Shown here piece after piece: positions 12,616 to 24,299 of a DNA stretch of 64,000 nt. The notes beneath the pieces were generated by a model that made no database searches, was not told where the DNA came from, and saw only the letters and a list, made by a program, of their open reading frames with translations. The DNA is taken from positions 33,919,725 to 33,983,724 of the forward strand of contig NC_086031.1 in assembly GCF_036323735.1 (NCBI RefSeq), read 5' to 3'. How positions within the stretch are numbered: position 1 is the first letter of the stretch; each line of letters opens with the position of its first letter. Both the position numbers and the translations under genes were made by a program. Source of the DNA: Rattus norvegicus (taxonomy: Eukaryota; Chordata; Mammalia; Rodentia; Muridae).

Positions 12616-12789
12616 GGGGGGGAAATACACTAAGTAAAAGGAGCTTGAGGAGGAAAGAAAGGGTTTCTTTGGTAATACTTTCAGATCATAATGCACCACT
12701 GAGGGAAGTCAGGGTAGAAACTTGAGCAGGAGGAGCTCAGGGTAGAAGATGAAGCAGTGCAAACATGTTAGCTAAAACTCTACTTACTC

Positions 12790-13012
12790 ATGGGCTCGTG
12801 CCCAGCTAGCTTCGAATAGTTGTATGAGTGTTGAGCCTTCATGTGTGTGTGCCCACCACACGTGTAGAGTGACTACAGAGGTCAGAAGAGGGTATTGGAA
12901 CCCCTGGACCTGGAGTTATAGAATGTCATGAACGGCCATGTTGAAGCTGGGACTCAAAACCAGGTCCTCTGCAAGAGGAGCCAGTGCTCTTACCCACGCT
13001 CCAGTCCCCTCA
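12790..13012 (-). mobile_element. B3-like SINE
   Basis: TCAGAAGAGGGTATTGGAAC and CAGTGCTCTTACCCACGCTC. Confidence 0.6.
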
Positions 13013-13729
13013 GCTAGCTTTTTTACACAGCCTGGGCTCAGCAGCCTAGCGATGATGTCGCCACCGTGGCCTGGGGAATTAATAACCTCTTGATGCGTCA
13101 AGAACAGTAAAGATATACCGCCGGCCTTGCTGGCTAAAAGCAAATTGCTCCTGATGGTCCTTCTGAGCAGATGCTGGGGAGAAAGGTAGCAGAAGATGTG
13201 TTAATCCGCTCAAGGACGGAAACCACGTATGGGGGAGCAGCTTTCAGGACTCGGCCATCACCAGACAGTCCATCTGTCTTCTACACCATGCTAAATAGGA
13301 GAGTCAAAAGGGAATATGGTAGGAACCTCTACCCTTGCATCTCTCAAGTGCGTGACAGTGGCCCTAATGTTCGTAATCCTTCTAAGGATAGTTTTGCGTC
13401 ACTGCTTTTCCAGTGTCCAGTTGAACACCAACGTTAGGTGGGGCCCAAGGGAAAAGGCAACAACGAAGGTCGTCATACATGCTGGTGCTCCTCTTGCCAT
13501 TTAACGTCTCCCAGCACTAGTGAAGGGCATGTGTGCTGGGCCCTTCCGATGTGGAGGATTAGGTTTAACACAGTGGGTCCTCTCTAGCATTCCAGTTTCC
13601 CCAAATCCCCAAATCCCTTCATCGACACCAAGCCAAAGGATATCCGGCTTCTCTGGCTCATTCTCAGTAGGCCTCTTTTTTTTTTTTAAATAAATACTTC
13701 AGGCAACATATCAAAAAAACTCTTCAGGG

Positions 13730-13763
13730 ATTGGTTGATTGATTGATTGGTTGGTTGATTGAT
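13730..13763. repeat. (GATT/GGTT)n microsatellite
   Basis: TTGGTTGATTGATTGATTGG and on. Confidence 0.85.
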
Positions 13764-13769
13764 GGAAAT

Positions 13770-13862
13770 GGTCTATGTAGTCCTATCTAGCCTGAAATTC
13801 AGAGATCCACTGCTTCTGCCTCCAGAGCACTAAGGACTAAAGTTGTGGCCATGTTTGGCACT
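13770..13862 (-). mobile_element. B1 SINE fragment
   Basis: CTGAAATTCAGAGATCCACT and TTCTGCCTCCAGAGCACTAA, minus strand B1. Confidence 0.6.
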
Positions 13863-13869
13863 TTAACTG

Positions 13870-15112
13870 TATGCAGCTCCATTTTGTACCTAAAATCTCT
13901 GTGCAAGGAGCTCATATACATTAACCCCCAGCCAATCTGGTTCTTTCAATCCCTCCACCATTATCCCACACCCCTCAGATCCATCCCCACACATATTCCG
14001 CAGACTTCTGCTTGCACAGATTAGCAAATCCATTAAGTTCTTCACTGGTGTGGCCAGCACACCTCTTCGTTTCCCCTCTAGGGGCCTATTGAGCCTTGAG
14101 TCCCATTATACACGTACAGACAATGATTCACGGGACTTAGGGATATCCGTGTTGTCTTGCCCAGCATCTCCTACAGAGACAGTCTCATTCTACAGACACT
14201 GCAAGAGTAATTCCCACAGACTAGAGTGAAGAGGGCCATACTTCGGGGGTGGGTGGGGGCACACCCTCCTCGGATGAAGAAATCTGAAGATTCAACACCT
14301 TCAACCTCCTTAGGGTTCTCCCCAACACATGTCTCCACCTTAGGCCACAGGATCACCTTTTCCCCCTAATCAATATCCTCACTTTAACTGTTGGCCTCAC
14401 TCAGGTCTGAGACTTGAATTTCTGTTGTAAGTTGGCCAACCTTATAGGAGGGGCTTGGGTTTGACTCTTAGCAACTTAAAATGTATGGCTGCCCGGGAGA
14501 AGATCCTTCCAGGGCACACCTAGAAAAACCTTTGCCTGCTGATGTGCATCTGGAGCTGGTTAATTTTATCACTAAGTTCGTACATTTGTCTCTTTACCCA
14601 GAGAGTCTGGAAGTCACCAGCCAACATCACTATTTTCCTTATCTTTCTACAGATGGCCAAAAGTTTTATGAACAGAGTCACTAAACTACTCTCTCCTCAC
14701 AAGAGATGAATCAGGATGACTTTTAGGTCGACTTACAGGATGTTGTCCAGGTAATCCAACAGTGGCTATCTCATGCTAGAGGGGCCAGGAATGCAGGAGT
14801 TTCTCAGTGTACTGGTTACGTATCTCAGCAGTTTCAAACTGTCCCTATGGGTCTAGAGACTCTACTGGGCTTTAGTCTTCTATGGAAACCTAAAGAAGCT
14901 GGTTCTAGCATCAGTGGGAAGGGGGGAAGTTATGCTGCTTCAGCAGGAAAAAATTAGCTTGACTACAAGACCGAGGGCAGCAGGCAAAAGCAATTGTTTC
15001 CTTCTCCATATCCTTTTATCTGTGCTGCCACCAGAAGGTGGGCCACACACATTTAGGGTAGGTCTTCCTGACTCGTAATCTTATCAAAAGAGTCTCTTTC
15101 TCGGCCCAGCCT
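13870..15112. other. Intron 1, no recognised element
   Basis: No SINE, ORF or simple repeat stands out before inverted duplication B. Confidence 0.5.
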
Positions 15113-15170
15113 GGTTTAACAGTGCCATAAACATGTGGGAAGGGATGACGGGAGATTATGGGGCTTCCCA
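15113..15170 (+). repeat. Inverted duplication B, left arm, abutting a B1
   Basis: 58 bases whose reverse complement recurs at 15965-16022 with two mismatches. The arm runs straight into a short snap-back hairpin and then a B1 SINE. Confidence 0.92.
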
Positions 15171-15176
15171 TAATCT
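15153..15176. repeat. Hairpin at the end of inverted duplication B
   Basis: AGATTATGGG, a GCTT loop, then CCCATAATCT: a perfect 10-bp stem. It crosses the end of the duplicated arm at 15170. Confidence 0.85.
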
Positions 15177-15183
15177 TAAAGAT

Positions 15184-15375
15184 GTTCACACATCTTTAAT
15201 CCCAGCACTTAAGAGACAGCCAGGCAGATCTGTGCGACTGAAGGCAACATAGTGAGTTCTCTGCTAACTAGGGTTACAGGGCTGTCTCAAAAACAAAACA
15301 AAAAAACCCCAAAAAACAAAAAACAAAACAAAACAAACAAACAAACAAACAAACAAACAAAAAACCCCACAAAAC
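15184..15375 (+). mobile_element. B1 SINE with long A/C-rich tail
   Basis: CATCTTTAATCCCAGCACTT onward, tail of (AAAC)n. Directly preceded by inverted duplication B and its hairpin. Confidence 0.8.
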
Positions 15376-15482
15376 CAAAGTAAAGCCCCTCACAGCAGTG
15401 CCTAGCAACTTTCATAACTATCAGATCCAGACAAGTTTGCAACTAAGATCAGCAATTAAAAGGCCCAACAGAAGGCCCAGTT

Positions 15483-15800
15483 GCTGGGGCTAAGGAAATG
15501 GCTCAGTCAGTAAAGTGGTTGCCTAGAAAATATGAAAAACTTGATCCCCTGCACCCACACACAAATCAGAACTTGGTGCCATGCACTGATCCTAGTGCTG
15601 GGAAGGCAGATCCCTGAGTCAGTTGGTGAAGGGGACACCTGATGTCACTCTCTGGCTCCACATGCAACCCCCCAACACACATGTGAACATACATGTTAGT
15701 GCAAACATACATGAACATACATACATACATACATACATACATACATACAGTCTCTGTACATACATGTGAGCACACTTACATATAAGGGCACACACACATG
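15483..15800 (+). mobile_element. B3-like SINE ending in (CATA)n
   Basis: AAGGAAATGGCTCAGTCAGT head; CTCTGGCTCCACATGCAACC then (CATA)n at about 15717-15749. Confidence 0.6.
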
Positions 15801-15964
15801 TAAGTACACACATATGCATGCATTTTTTTTACGATGAGGAAGAAAGAGAAGCCTCCCAGTTCCTCTTTAAGACAAAAGTTGATGCTTTTGTCCTCTGATC
15901 CACTGGGCTCTCTGTCGCAGGGACGGAACAAGTATACAGTGCCTTGCACCTTCCCTTGGAGTCC

Positions 15965-16022
15965 TGGGAAGCCCCATAATCTCCCATCATCCCTTCCCAC
16001 ATGTTTATGGCAATGTTAAACC
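15965..16022 (-). repeat. Inverted duplication B, right arm (probable source)
   Basis: Reverse complement of 15113-15170, 56 of 58 bases. It sits in continuous unique-looking sequence, so it is the likelier source copy. Confidence 0.92.
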
Positions 16023-16089
16023 TAACAGCCTTTGATATGAATTTACAACCCTCAGGCAGGTGGAGGGAATAATAATGTCTATAAAGTCT

Positions 16090-16300
16090 TTCTGGGCTGC
16101 GAAGATGGCTCAGGGGTAAAGAGCATGCCATGAACATACTAAGACCAGAGTTCAGATCCCCAGCACCCATATAAATGCCAGATAGGAGTGGTAGCCTGCC
16201 TGTAATCCCAGAGACGAGACAGGGACAGAGGATCCCAGGTAAGACTAGAAAAATTTGTGAGCAGTTGTTTCCAGTGACAGTCTGCCTCAATCTGTAAAAG
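16090..16300 (+). mobile_element. B3-like SINE
   Basis: GCGAAGATGGCTCAGGGGTA and TTCAGATCCCCAGCACCCAT. Confidence 0.6.
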
Positions 16301-17077
16301 ATCCAAATTCACAATTCGAAGAACAGTTTCCATTGAATGCTGTTGGTGTTGTACCTCCCTAAAGTTGAAAGATCCTATATCAAGTTATCATTAAATTGGG
16401 GATTGCCCACATAGCCCGAATGAAAATTACACCCTTGCAAAAAAGAAGAGATTCCCAGGGACAACGCCTTCTCCCTCTTTCTGCCACATGACTTCCTCAA
16501 GTAGTAATCCAAGGTTTCCTTGGGGGCATGAGGCTACTGAGGAAAGCAGCAAGAACACCCCAGCACTCTGTAAGTGCCAAAATACCCAGGGTCAAATGAG
16601 ACGAGATTAGAAGACAAGACCAGATGTCACCATGCAGCAATCTATGACCTTGGGTGTGTTGGGAAGATGCTTCTACTTTACACATCACATGAAGGCTTGG
16701 ACAGGTAAAGGGACTTTCTCCTGGACCCAGAGCTGGCTCTGCCTTCATCTAGTCTCCGAATTCAACTGATGCCTTGGGTGGTAGGGTGGAGGCTATGTGG
16801 GTGCTACAGATGTCACCTGGTCAGCATCAGGTTCTATATTCATGTCTGTTTCCTTCCTGTGTCCTATATCTTCTTTCTGAGCTGCTGGGAACAATTTCCC
16901 AGTCATTCTTCCTGCTGCTCCTTTAGAGTGGGGCTGTCCTCCATCCTGGGTCTTGAATGAGGGTTCACTCAGACCCAGGCCCTTGTTCCTTCCTTGGCTC
17001 AGGGACCACAGTCTCTCTCCTTGCCCAACCCCTACATCTAACTCCCAAGAACAGGGAAGAGAAGAGTGGCAGATCTG
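16300..17077. other. Intron 1, no recognised element
   Basis: Moderate GC, no repeat or coding signal seen. Confidence 0.5.
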
Positions 17078-17284
17078 GAGATGCAGGCCAATTGGTAGAG
17101 AGCTTACGGAGCACACAGGAAGCCCTGGGTTCGATCCCCAGAACCATACAAACTAATGGCATCGTAGTGTTTGCTATTTCCACATTTGGGTGGTAGAGGC
17201 AGGAGGATGAGAAGTTCCAAATTGTCCTTGGTTACATGATGAGGTTGAGACCAGCCTGGGCTATAGGAGGCTCTGCCCCAAACA
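17078..17284 (+). mobile_element. B4 SINE
   Basis: tRNA-like head with GGTTCGATCCCCAGAACC, then a B1-like body ending near GACCAGCCTGGGCTATAGGA. Confidence 0.75.
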
Positions 17285-17409
17285 AAACAAAAACTAATGA
17301 CAGTCAAATGTCTTAAGTGGCACACTTCGGTTTCCTCTGTGGCCATCTTTCCTATCAGATGGACTCGTACAAACATTTTGCTGTTATGTTTCTTGTAAAT
17401 CTGCCTGGG

Positions 17410-17910
17410 ATTGTTATTTAGACATCATAAAAATCATTATTATTTTTTTAAGGAAGGCAGTTTTGTGCCCGCTGAAGAGAAAACAAAGGCCATGCACATA
17501 AGCCAGGCCACACACACTCGTGCACACAAGTCTGATCTGACAGAAAACAGCATTTTCTCCCCACATCACTTTGCAGAATAAAAGCAAATGAATAATTGAT
17601 AGAGCTTTTACAAACATCTAGCTTTTCAAACCCTTCTAGAAAAATCCAGTTCGATTACTCGCAGCCAGCAGTTCTGTGTAAAATTTATAATTCCCAGCAG
17701 ACCCACATTCCTCAGAAATACATCACGAACATTAATTTTTTTTAAAGCGACACACACTAAAACCCACAAAGCTGCTGCTTTCTCTGTGTGTGCAAACCGG
17801 AGCCGTACACTCTGAAAAGTCTTTGTATCACCGACTGAACGCTCTCCCTGAGAAGGTGGCCCGGAGGTACACACAGCAGACAATCAATCCCCCACTTTAT
17901 TTTGACAAGA
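17410..17910. promoter_or_regulatory. Possible intronic enhancer / conserved non-coding block
   Basis: Non-repetitive 500-base stretch without SINE, microsatellite or ORF. It keeps several isolated CpGs and AT-rich homeodomain-like cores (for example AATAATTGATAG near 17590). Its look differs from the repeat-filled intron around it. Function is inference only. Confidence 0.25.
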
Positions 17911-19340
17911 TCTTATTCTACTGTTCTCTTTGTTGCCAGGTTGAGGCTGTGCAACCCTCAGGGAAACACTGCTGTCTCTGGGCTCTGGTAAATCTGCAGA
18001 CCAGAACAGCACCCTCAAGTGGGCCAGAGGATGGTGTACTAGTTAGTGAACCAGGTCTTAGGCCATGATCAGACTTACCGGCAACAGGTGACTGCGCCAT
18101 CTATCTTCAGGGGAGGTCTGAAGTTTTAGAGTGCTCAGACAATCCCACTGCAAGCCTCCTCTTCTGACTAAAGCGTCCACCTCTGGCAGTCTGCTTGTGG
18201 TTTTTTAGAAGCAGTGAGTAACCCGGACACCTCCCCTCTCAGTTTGCCCGCCTACAGCTGGCCACGAGGACTGGCCCTGGAGAGGTGGCTGATGTTTGGT
18301 TAGAGAGTGCCCTGAGAGAGCAATTCTGCAGGAGACTTCCTGTTTGGGGAGGAAACCTTACTGTAGTAATTAGTGGCTCAGACTGCAGAACCTTTGGTAC
18401 AGGAATTGAGGCAGGATGGCAAGCTGAAGCCAGGACGCATAAAATGAATAAATGTCATAGAGCATAAAGGAGAGGGCAGACTGAGACACTGAGACCCTTC
18501 AAGGTACAAAGCAAGCATAATGGTAACAAAGTAGCAACTGATCAATTTCCCGGAGGGTAATTCATTGCAATCACCATGGCTGTTCCGGCTTCTGGAGAAT
18601 TCTCTCAGCATTTTGTGCTGATAGGAGAGGCTTCTTTGTCACTACATGCCAGACAGTGCCCGTAGCAGAAGATGAGGGACAGAGAGCTCTAGAAACATCT
18701 CACTGGAAATGGTAGATAAAGGCACACGCCCACTCGCCGGGCTGCTTACCACTGAGTTCCAAGGCTTTGAAGGCAGCCCAGAGTTCACGAAGCTACTATA
18801 CTGTTGATGGGAACCAAGATGCCTTGTGCATGGACGTATCTTACTGTCTTCAGTCTGTCCGAGAACTAGCAAACTTGCAGTCCAGTGAAGTCTGCTGGAC
18901 ACATCCCAGTCTGTGGCTTTATAAGGACTAACAACTAGAGCAGAGCCATATTGCTCTGACAGGTGGTCCTCTATGCCGGTCCCTAACAGTAAAACCTTTT
19001 GGGGGCAGGGCTAGATTCTGGAATCTCACGGGGTCCAGCAGCACAGGTCAATACAGAAACTGGTTTTGTTTTCTCTTGCTTCATGCCCTGACTTGTGACC
19101 CTCTTGTACTGGGAGGCCTTCCATCTGAGTTTGAACATACTCCTAATCCACCCAAACCCACTTTCTTGGAAATCCAACCCCCTGCTGTTGGATGCTTTAG
19201 ACATCTATCAGCTCCCATAGCCCTAGATAACATTTACCCATTCTGAATCAAGTAAGGCTGGGTTGCTGTACTCAGACAGCCCTGAAGATGAACTTGAGCT
19301 TAACTACCTGCTAACAGTGTGACCTTGAGAAGACTTCTTT
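17910..19340. other. Intron 1, no recognised element
   Basis: Continues unique-looking after the possible enhancer block; short frames only. Confidence 0.5.
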
Positions 19341-19553
19341 CCTACTCGGAGGGTCTCATGGAGACCAGGTTAGTCTTAGACTTCATGCGTTGTAAAGAAT
19401 GACCTTGAACCCTTGATCCTTCAGCCTCTACCTCCCCAGGTCTAGGATTACAGGGATAGTCGACTATGTCCAGTTTATGTGAGCCTTTGGTTGGAGACCT
19501 GGACTTCATCCATGCTCAGCAAACACTCTGCCAGCTGAGCTATGTTCCCAGTG
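19340..19553 (-). mobile_element. B4 SINE, diverged
   Basis: Minus-strand B1-like body (TCTAGGATTACAGGGATAGT) then CTCTGCCAGCTGAGCTATGT of the tRNA-like head. Confidence 0.6.
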
Positions 19554-19554
19554 T

Positions 19555-21589
19555 TCCCTCTGTTTTGACCATTAAGTAAAACAGTGACTAAGGAAGCCCT
19601 GAAAAACACAAGTTACTCAGTGTTTGTCTGTTGTCTGAATCTGCTCTCTGTTACTGGGGTCCCACATGATCCCTGCACAGTACAGCTGGGGACAGAAACC
19701 TGTCCATCTCCTGCAGTCCCTCACTCTGAGCTGGAAGATGGCTGCGGAGCCAGTGGGAGTCCCAGGAAAGCTCTCGTCACCAGTGAGCTCCAGAATCACC
19801 CAGAGATCTGGGCAGCAGGATTTGAGACAAAATTCCTGACTCGGTACAGGAGACTTAGCATACGGTGTCCCAGCCAAGGTTGCTGGGAGATCTCCAGGTC
19901 CCCTTAGAGTAGTGCTCTGAGAGGAAGGACACTTCCCCAGGAAATAAAACACCTGCTGGGTGGAGCGGAAAGGAGCTAAGGACTCTCTCCGTGTAGTTCC
20001 TTAGTGTCCCACCTGCCCCCGTGGGGCTTTGCTCTGGGAGACCCTGAAAACAGAGGTGCATTAAGGTCTCCAGCCACAGAGCCTGGTTCCTTAGGAGCAA
20101 GGCTTTCCAGAATACCACCTCCGGCCCAATCAAAATCCTTCATGACTAGGCTCTGGCTGCTTCCCCCACTTCCGGCTCCGGCCAGTCTGGAGCCACCTCT
20201 CTAGGGACTGCCAGAGGGACTTACTTCATCTTTTACATGGCTCAGTCTTCACTGGGGCCATCTGTTTGCTGGGTACAACCACTGCTTCCTGTATGCTTCT
20301 GACCCTTGCACAGGTATGGCTGGTCACCCAAACAACCGAGCTCCATGTCACATCCCACACTGCCCAGGTCAGCTCCACCAGGATCACAGCCACCTAGAAC
20401 ACGCTTGCCCTCGGAGACACCCAACCTCATTGTTGGGGTCCTGCTACCTCCATAAGACTACCGGGAAGAATGGCAGACCTACTCCCCCACACAGCCAGAC
20501 AGCCGCCCCACAAATATCCAATGCCTGTAGTATTGGTGGTTGGGGTTTGCTGTTGGAGGTCTGCTCGCCAGCCCCAGGAGGGCCTTGCTGTCTTCAAATG
20601 CCCCGGGACAGCCCACTCCACCCTTCACTGATCCTTATATCCCTCCACATTCGTGCCACTGGCTAGTGTGGTGCTCTTGGCACCGTCTCCTCATTTGTAC
20701 AGATGAATCCCCTAACCTGATAGCTAAAGAGGCTTAAATCAAGCCACTGGAGCCGGGGAGCAGCCCGGTGCAAGAGCACTTGCCCAGAATGCTCTAACCC
20801 TGTGTTTAGTTCCCAGTATGGAAATAATGTCTAAACACCAGGCCGCTGGCACGGAGCGTAAGACAGACACACACCTGTCTGACTCGGAACAGTGAGTGGA
20901 ATTCACAGTTGCTCCTGTGGGTGACAGAGGTGACAGGTAAGGATGTGTTGTCTGCGAGTGCTAACTCTCCTGATGGAGGGCTTTTACACTGCAGGGGCAA
21001 CCAGGCAGAGATCTACTCAAAACAGTGCTCTGGAGGGCTAGGCACATGGAAGGGAGAGGCCTTTTCCTTACTTGCACTCAGAGATACAGAGGGTTCAGGT
21101 GAGTGTAACAGTTCGGTGGTCTTCCCTGCTGTGCTGGTCTGAGTGCCTGGCACCTAGTCAGTGCTTTATAAGTATTAGTTGAATGATGAAGCAGGATTTG
21201 GACAGACCTAGGGGTGAGTGGCAAGGAGTCTCTGGTATGGGGTTGAAAGAAGAGACTGAAGGCTAGTCCGCCCTTGGAAAAGTCACGTGGTTGGAAGGAT
21301 AACACCATTGCTTGGGCCAGGCTCAGTTAGTGGGGAAGCTAATGGCTCAGGAATGAGAACTGTCATTTCAGATGGGATGGCATTACTGCATGGCAGGCCA
21401 AGGACAGGAAAGGGGGTGAACTGCAGTGCACTATTGGAGTGGGACAGATTATAGGCCCAGTTTTGGGGGTCAACCAGAAGACGTGATTTCCTGACTGGAT
21501 ACTTGTGTATCATGTGATGAACCTACTCCCATAACCTTTATAACCTCACAGATTAGAATGAGGTTTCACGGGAGGGGCAGGAGAAGGAG
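19555..21589. other. Intron 1, mostly unique
   Basis: Possible short SINE relic at 20750-20930 (GCAAGAGCACTTGCCCAGAA). Nothing else is supported. Confidence 0.5.
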
Positions 21590-21835
21590 ACAAGCACTGG
21601 TAAGATGGCTCATTGGTTAAAGTACGTTCTGCACAAGCCCTGCTGACCTGCTAACCTGCTGACCTGGTGACCTGGTAACCATGTAAAGAGGAGAACCACA
21701 AGGTCTCCTGAGTTGTCCTCTGACCTCCACCTGTGTACCATGGCACGCACATGTCTTCACACATCACAAAACAGAGGCACACACCCATCCCTTCACAAAG
21801 GAGGAAAAGAGCCCACGTAGATTATAAATCGGCAA
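21590..21835 (+). mobile_element. B3-like SINE with internal 9-mer repeat
   Basis: GGTAAGATGGCTCATTGGTT head and GTCCTCTGACCTCCACCTGT. A CTGCTGACC/CTGCTAACC array lies at about 21641-21680. Confidence 0.55.
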
Positions 21836-22244
21836 ACGCCTTTAAATCCAGAGGCCTATTCCTGGTCTAGACACTATATAGACATTTCATAGAGTACTTA
21901 AAGTACCCACCTCCTGTCTGCCCAACCCAGTAAGTTCCAACCACTCTGCAGGGTAGGGAAGGCAGCAAGAGGCAGATCCAGTTTCATTTGGAAGGCAGAG
22001 AACCCAAGTCCCGGAAGGCCTTCCACCCCTGCCTCGGCCTATTAAGGTTTCAGTTTGCAGAGCAGGGAGCACAGAGAGACTTGTTCCTCTCCTGGAGATA
22101 GGCACCCAGATTCTCAGCAAGGGTTCCTGGGGCCTGGAGCTGGGGCCAGCCCTGTCACAGAAAAGGGGATCTCACACTCTACTGTGGGCTCCGAAAGTCT
22201 TTTCTATATGACCCTGGAAGGTCCAATCAGATTAATACTAAAAC

Positions 22245-22590
22245 CTGACATGGGGAAATAACTCAGTTGATAAAACTACTTGCCTCGAAAGCGTGAGGAC
22301 CTGAGTCCAATCCCCAGAATCCATTTTTTTTTTTTTAAAAAAAAGCTTGCATTGTGGTGCATACTTGTAATCACAGAGCTGAGGGAAGCAGATGAAACAG
22401 GCATGTCCCTGGGGCTCACAGGCCAGCCAGCCAGGCTGAATTGGCAAGTGCCAGAGCAGTGAGCAAGCAAAAGCAAGAGTGACAGCTGAGGGTTGGCCTC
22501 TGGCCTTCACGCTCATGTGAGCACACACACGTGCACACCTGCACACACATGTATTCACACACCCCAACACAGACATAAACCCAAACACAT
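22245..22590 (+). mobile_element. B3-like SINE with internal T/A tract
   Basis: GGGAAATAACTCAGTTGATA head, T/A tract 22325-22344, CA/TG-rich end to 22590. Confidence 0.55.
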
Positions 22591-22599
22591 AGTATTGAT

Positions 22600-24299
22600 A
22601 TTCAAACCCTTGTGAGCAGAGTGAGGAATCTCATACTTAACAAACAACTTGGAGTTCTATGTAATTAATGCCCGTGGGCAGCACTCTCTGTTTCATGAGG
22701 ATATAGTGCCCAAGGGCCCAGGCAAAGCTTATCAATTGAAGAACTAGGTTCAGAGAGCCAGAAGACACATACAGCATTGGCTGAGATTCAGACTTAGCTG
22801 TTTGCAGATTACAAAGCCAGACTCTAGCTAGCCACTGTGAAGGTGTGTGGCTTTGGACTTTGATCAACAACTTTCACTTTTTAACACCCTGAAACCCTGC
22901 CCAATAGTCTGTCTCCGAAGAGGCTAAGGAAAGAAGAACCATGAAACAAGGACAGAAGCCAGACCAGGTCAGGACTGCAGCTCTCTGGTGTCTTCAGGCT
23001 GGAGAGACACAAGCTTAACCAGATCAGACATGGAGGACCCTCAGCAGGCTTCAGGCAATCTGATCAAACTCTAGACAAGCAGTTGGGCCATCCTGAGCTC
23101 CCAGCTGGCTCTGAGGCCACTAGCCTCCCACGGCAAGGCCTCCCTTGCAAAGCCTTCCATCCCCACCCCTTTCCCATGGCATTGCTTGTCCCATTTCATC
23201 TCTTCATCCCTTGAACACTGGTTAAGCATTTGCTTCCTGCAGACCACTGGTGACAGAGATGAGTAAGACAGACAGACACACAGCTGGGCCCTCCAAGTGC
23301 TCCCGACGGATTCGCTGGTTGCCCAGGAGGACTGGACACCTGTTCTTTAAACAGCCTTTGCAAGGATGAAGAGATGTTCAGTCAGTGAAGTGTCTAGGAC
23401 TCAGATAAAGAGCTAGCCCACCCATGCATACTTGTAATGGCAGCGTTGGGGAGGCGGAGACAGGAGGATTCCCAGGGACTGCTGGCCAGACAGCTTAGCC
23501 AATTGGTGATCTCCAGGTTCAGTGAGTGAGTCCATCTTTCAAAATGTGCAAACCAATAAAGGAAGACACCCAACATTCACTGTCTGGCCTCTACATGGAC
23601 ACAGGCTACACACACCAGCCCTGTGGTGAGTTAAGAGAGCACACCCTTTCCTCATGTAGACATTGCTCTCACCCAGCACTGCATTCACAGGGCTGTCCAG
23701 ACATTCTGAGGATCTGGCTTCCTAGAAGCCCTCTTTGTTGGGAAAGTCTTAACAACTTCTATGATTTGCTACCTGTGTCCTTGCAAAACACGGAGGATCT
23801 GGAAGGTTCAGCATTCCCCTGAGTAACAGAAGAACAGGGTCTCCAGGCTGCCAGGATTAGTTGGACTGAAGTCCCAGAGCCCCTACACGCACCCTGGCGC
23901 ATATAAGAGAAACATTGGCTGCTAATGGTATCATAAGCAGCACTCTGGAGGACAGACCTCCCTCCCTAGGGTATTCCACAAACCTCGACTTCAGAAGCCT
24001 GTTTTAGAAGTGGCTCTGAACACTTGTTAGACTTCTTGGTATCCATCCACCCCCCTCCCCCATCTCCGATACCCACCAGCACAAATTGCTTCTTGATCCA
24101 AACAGCCTAAGACACAACCTCCGCTTTATCTAACTAGAGTGACCAAAGTTACTGCTACACTCCTACTCCCAGATTTCAATAGGCAGGAAGAACTTTTCAG
24201 GCTAAGGTTCCACGGGCAGAGGCGGGCACTAGGCATGTCTGCCTATTGGGTACTAGGCACTCCCTCCCCTAAAACCCGCTAAGGAAAAAAAAAAAAGCA
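22600..24299. other. Intron 1, promoter-proximal, no recognised element
   Basis: No SINE or microsatellite seen; the p53-type half-site lies near its end. Confidence 0.5.
24231..24240. promoter_or_regulatory. p53-type half-site, AGGCATGTCT
   Basis: Perfect match to the RRRCWWGYYY half-site, about 330 bases inside intron 1 from the predicted exon 1. STEAP3/TSAP6 is known as a p53-inducible gene. No second good half-site lies next to it, so it is a weak candidate. Confidence 0.3.
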
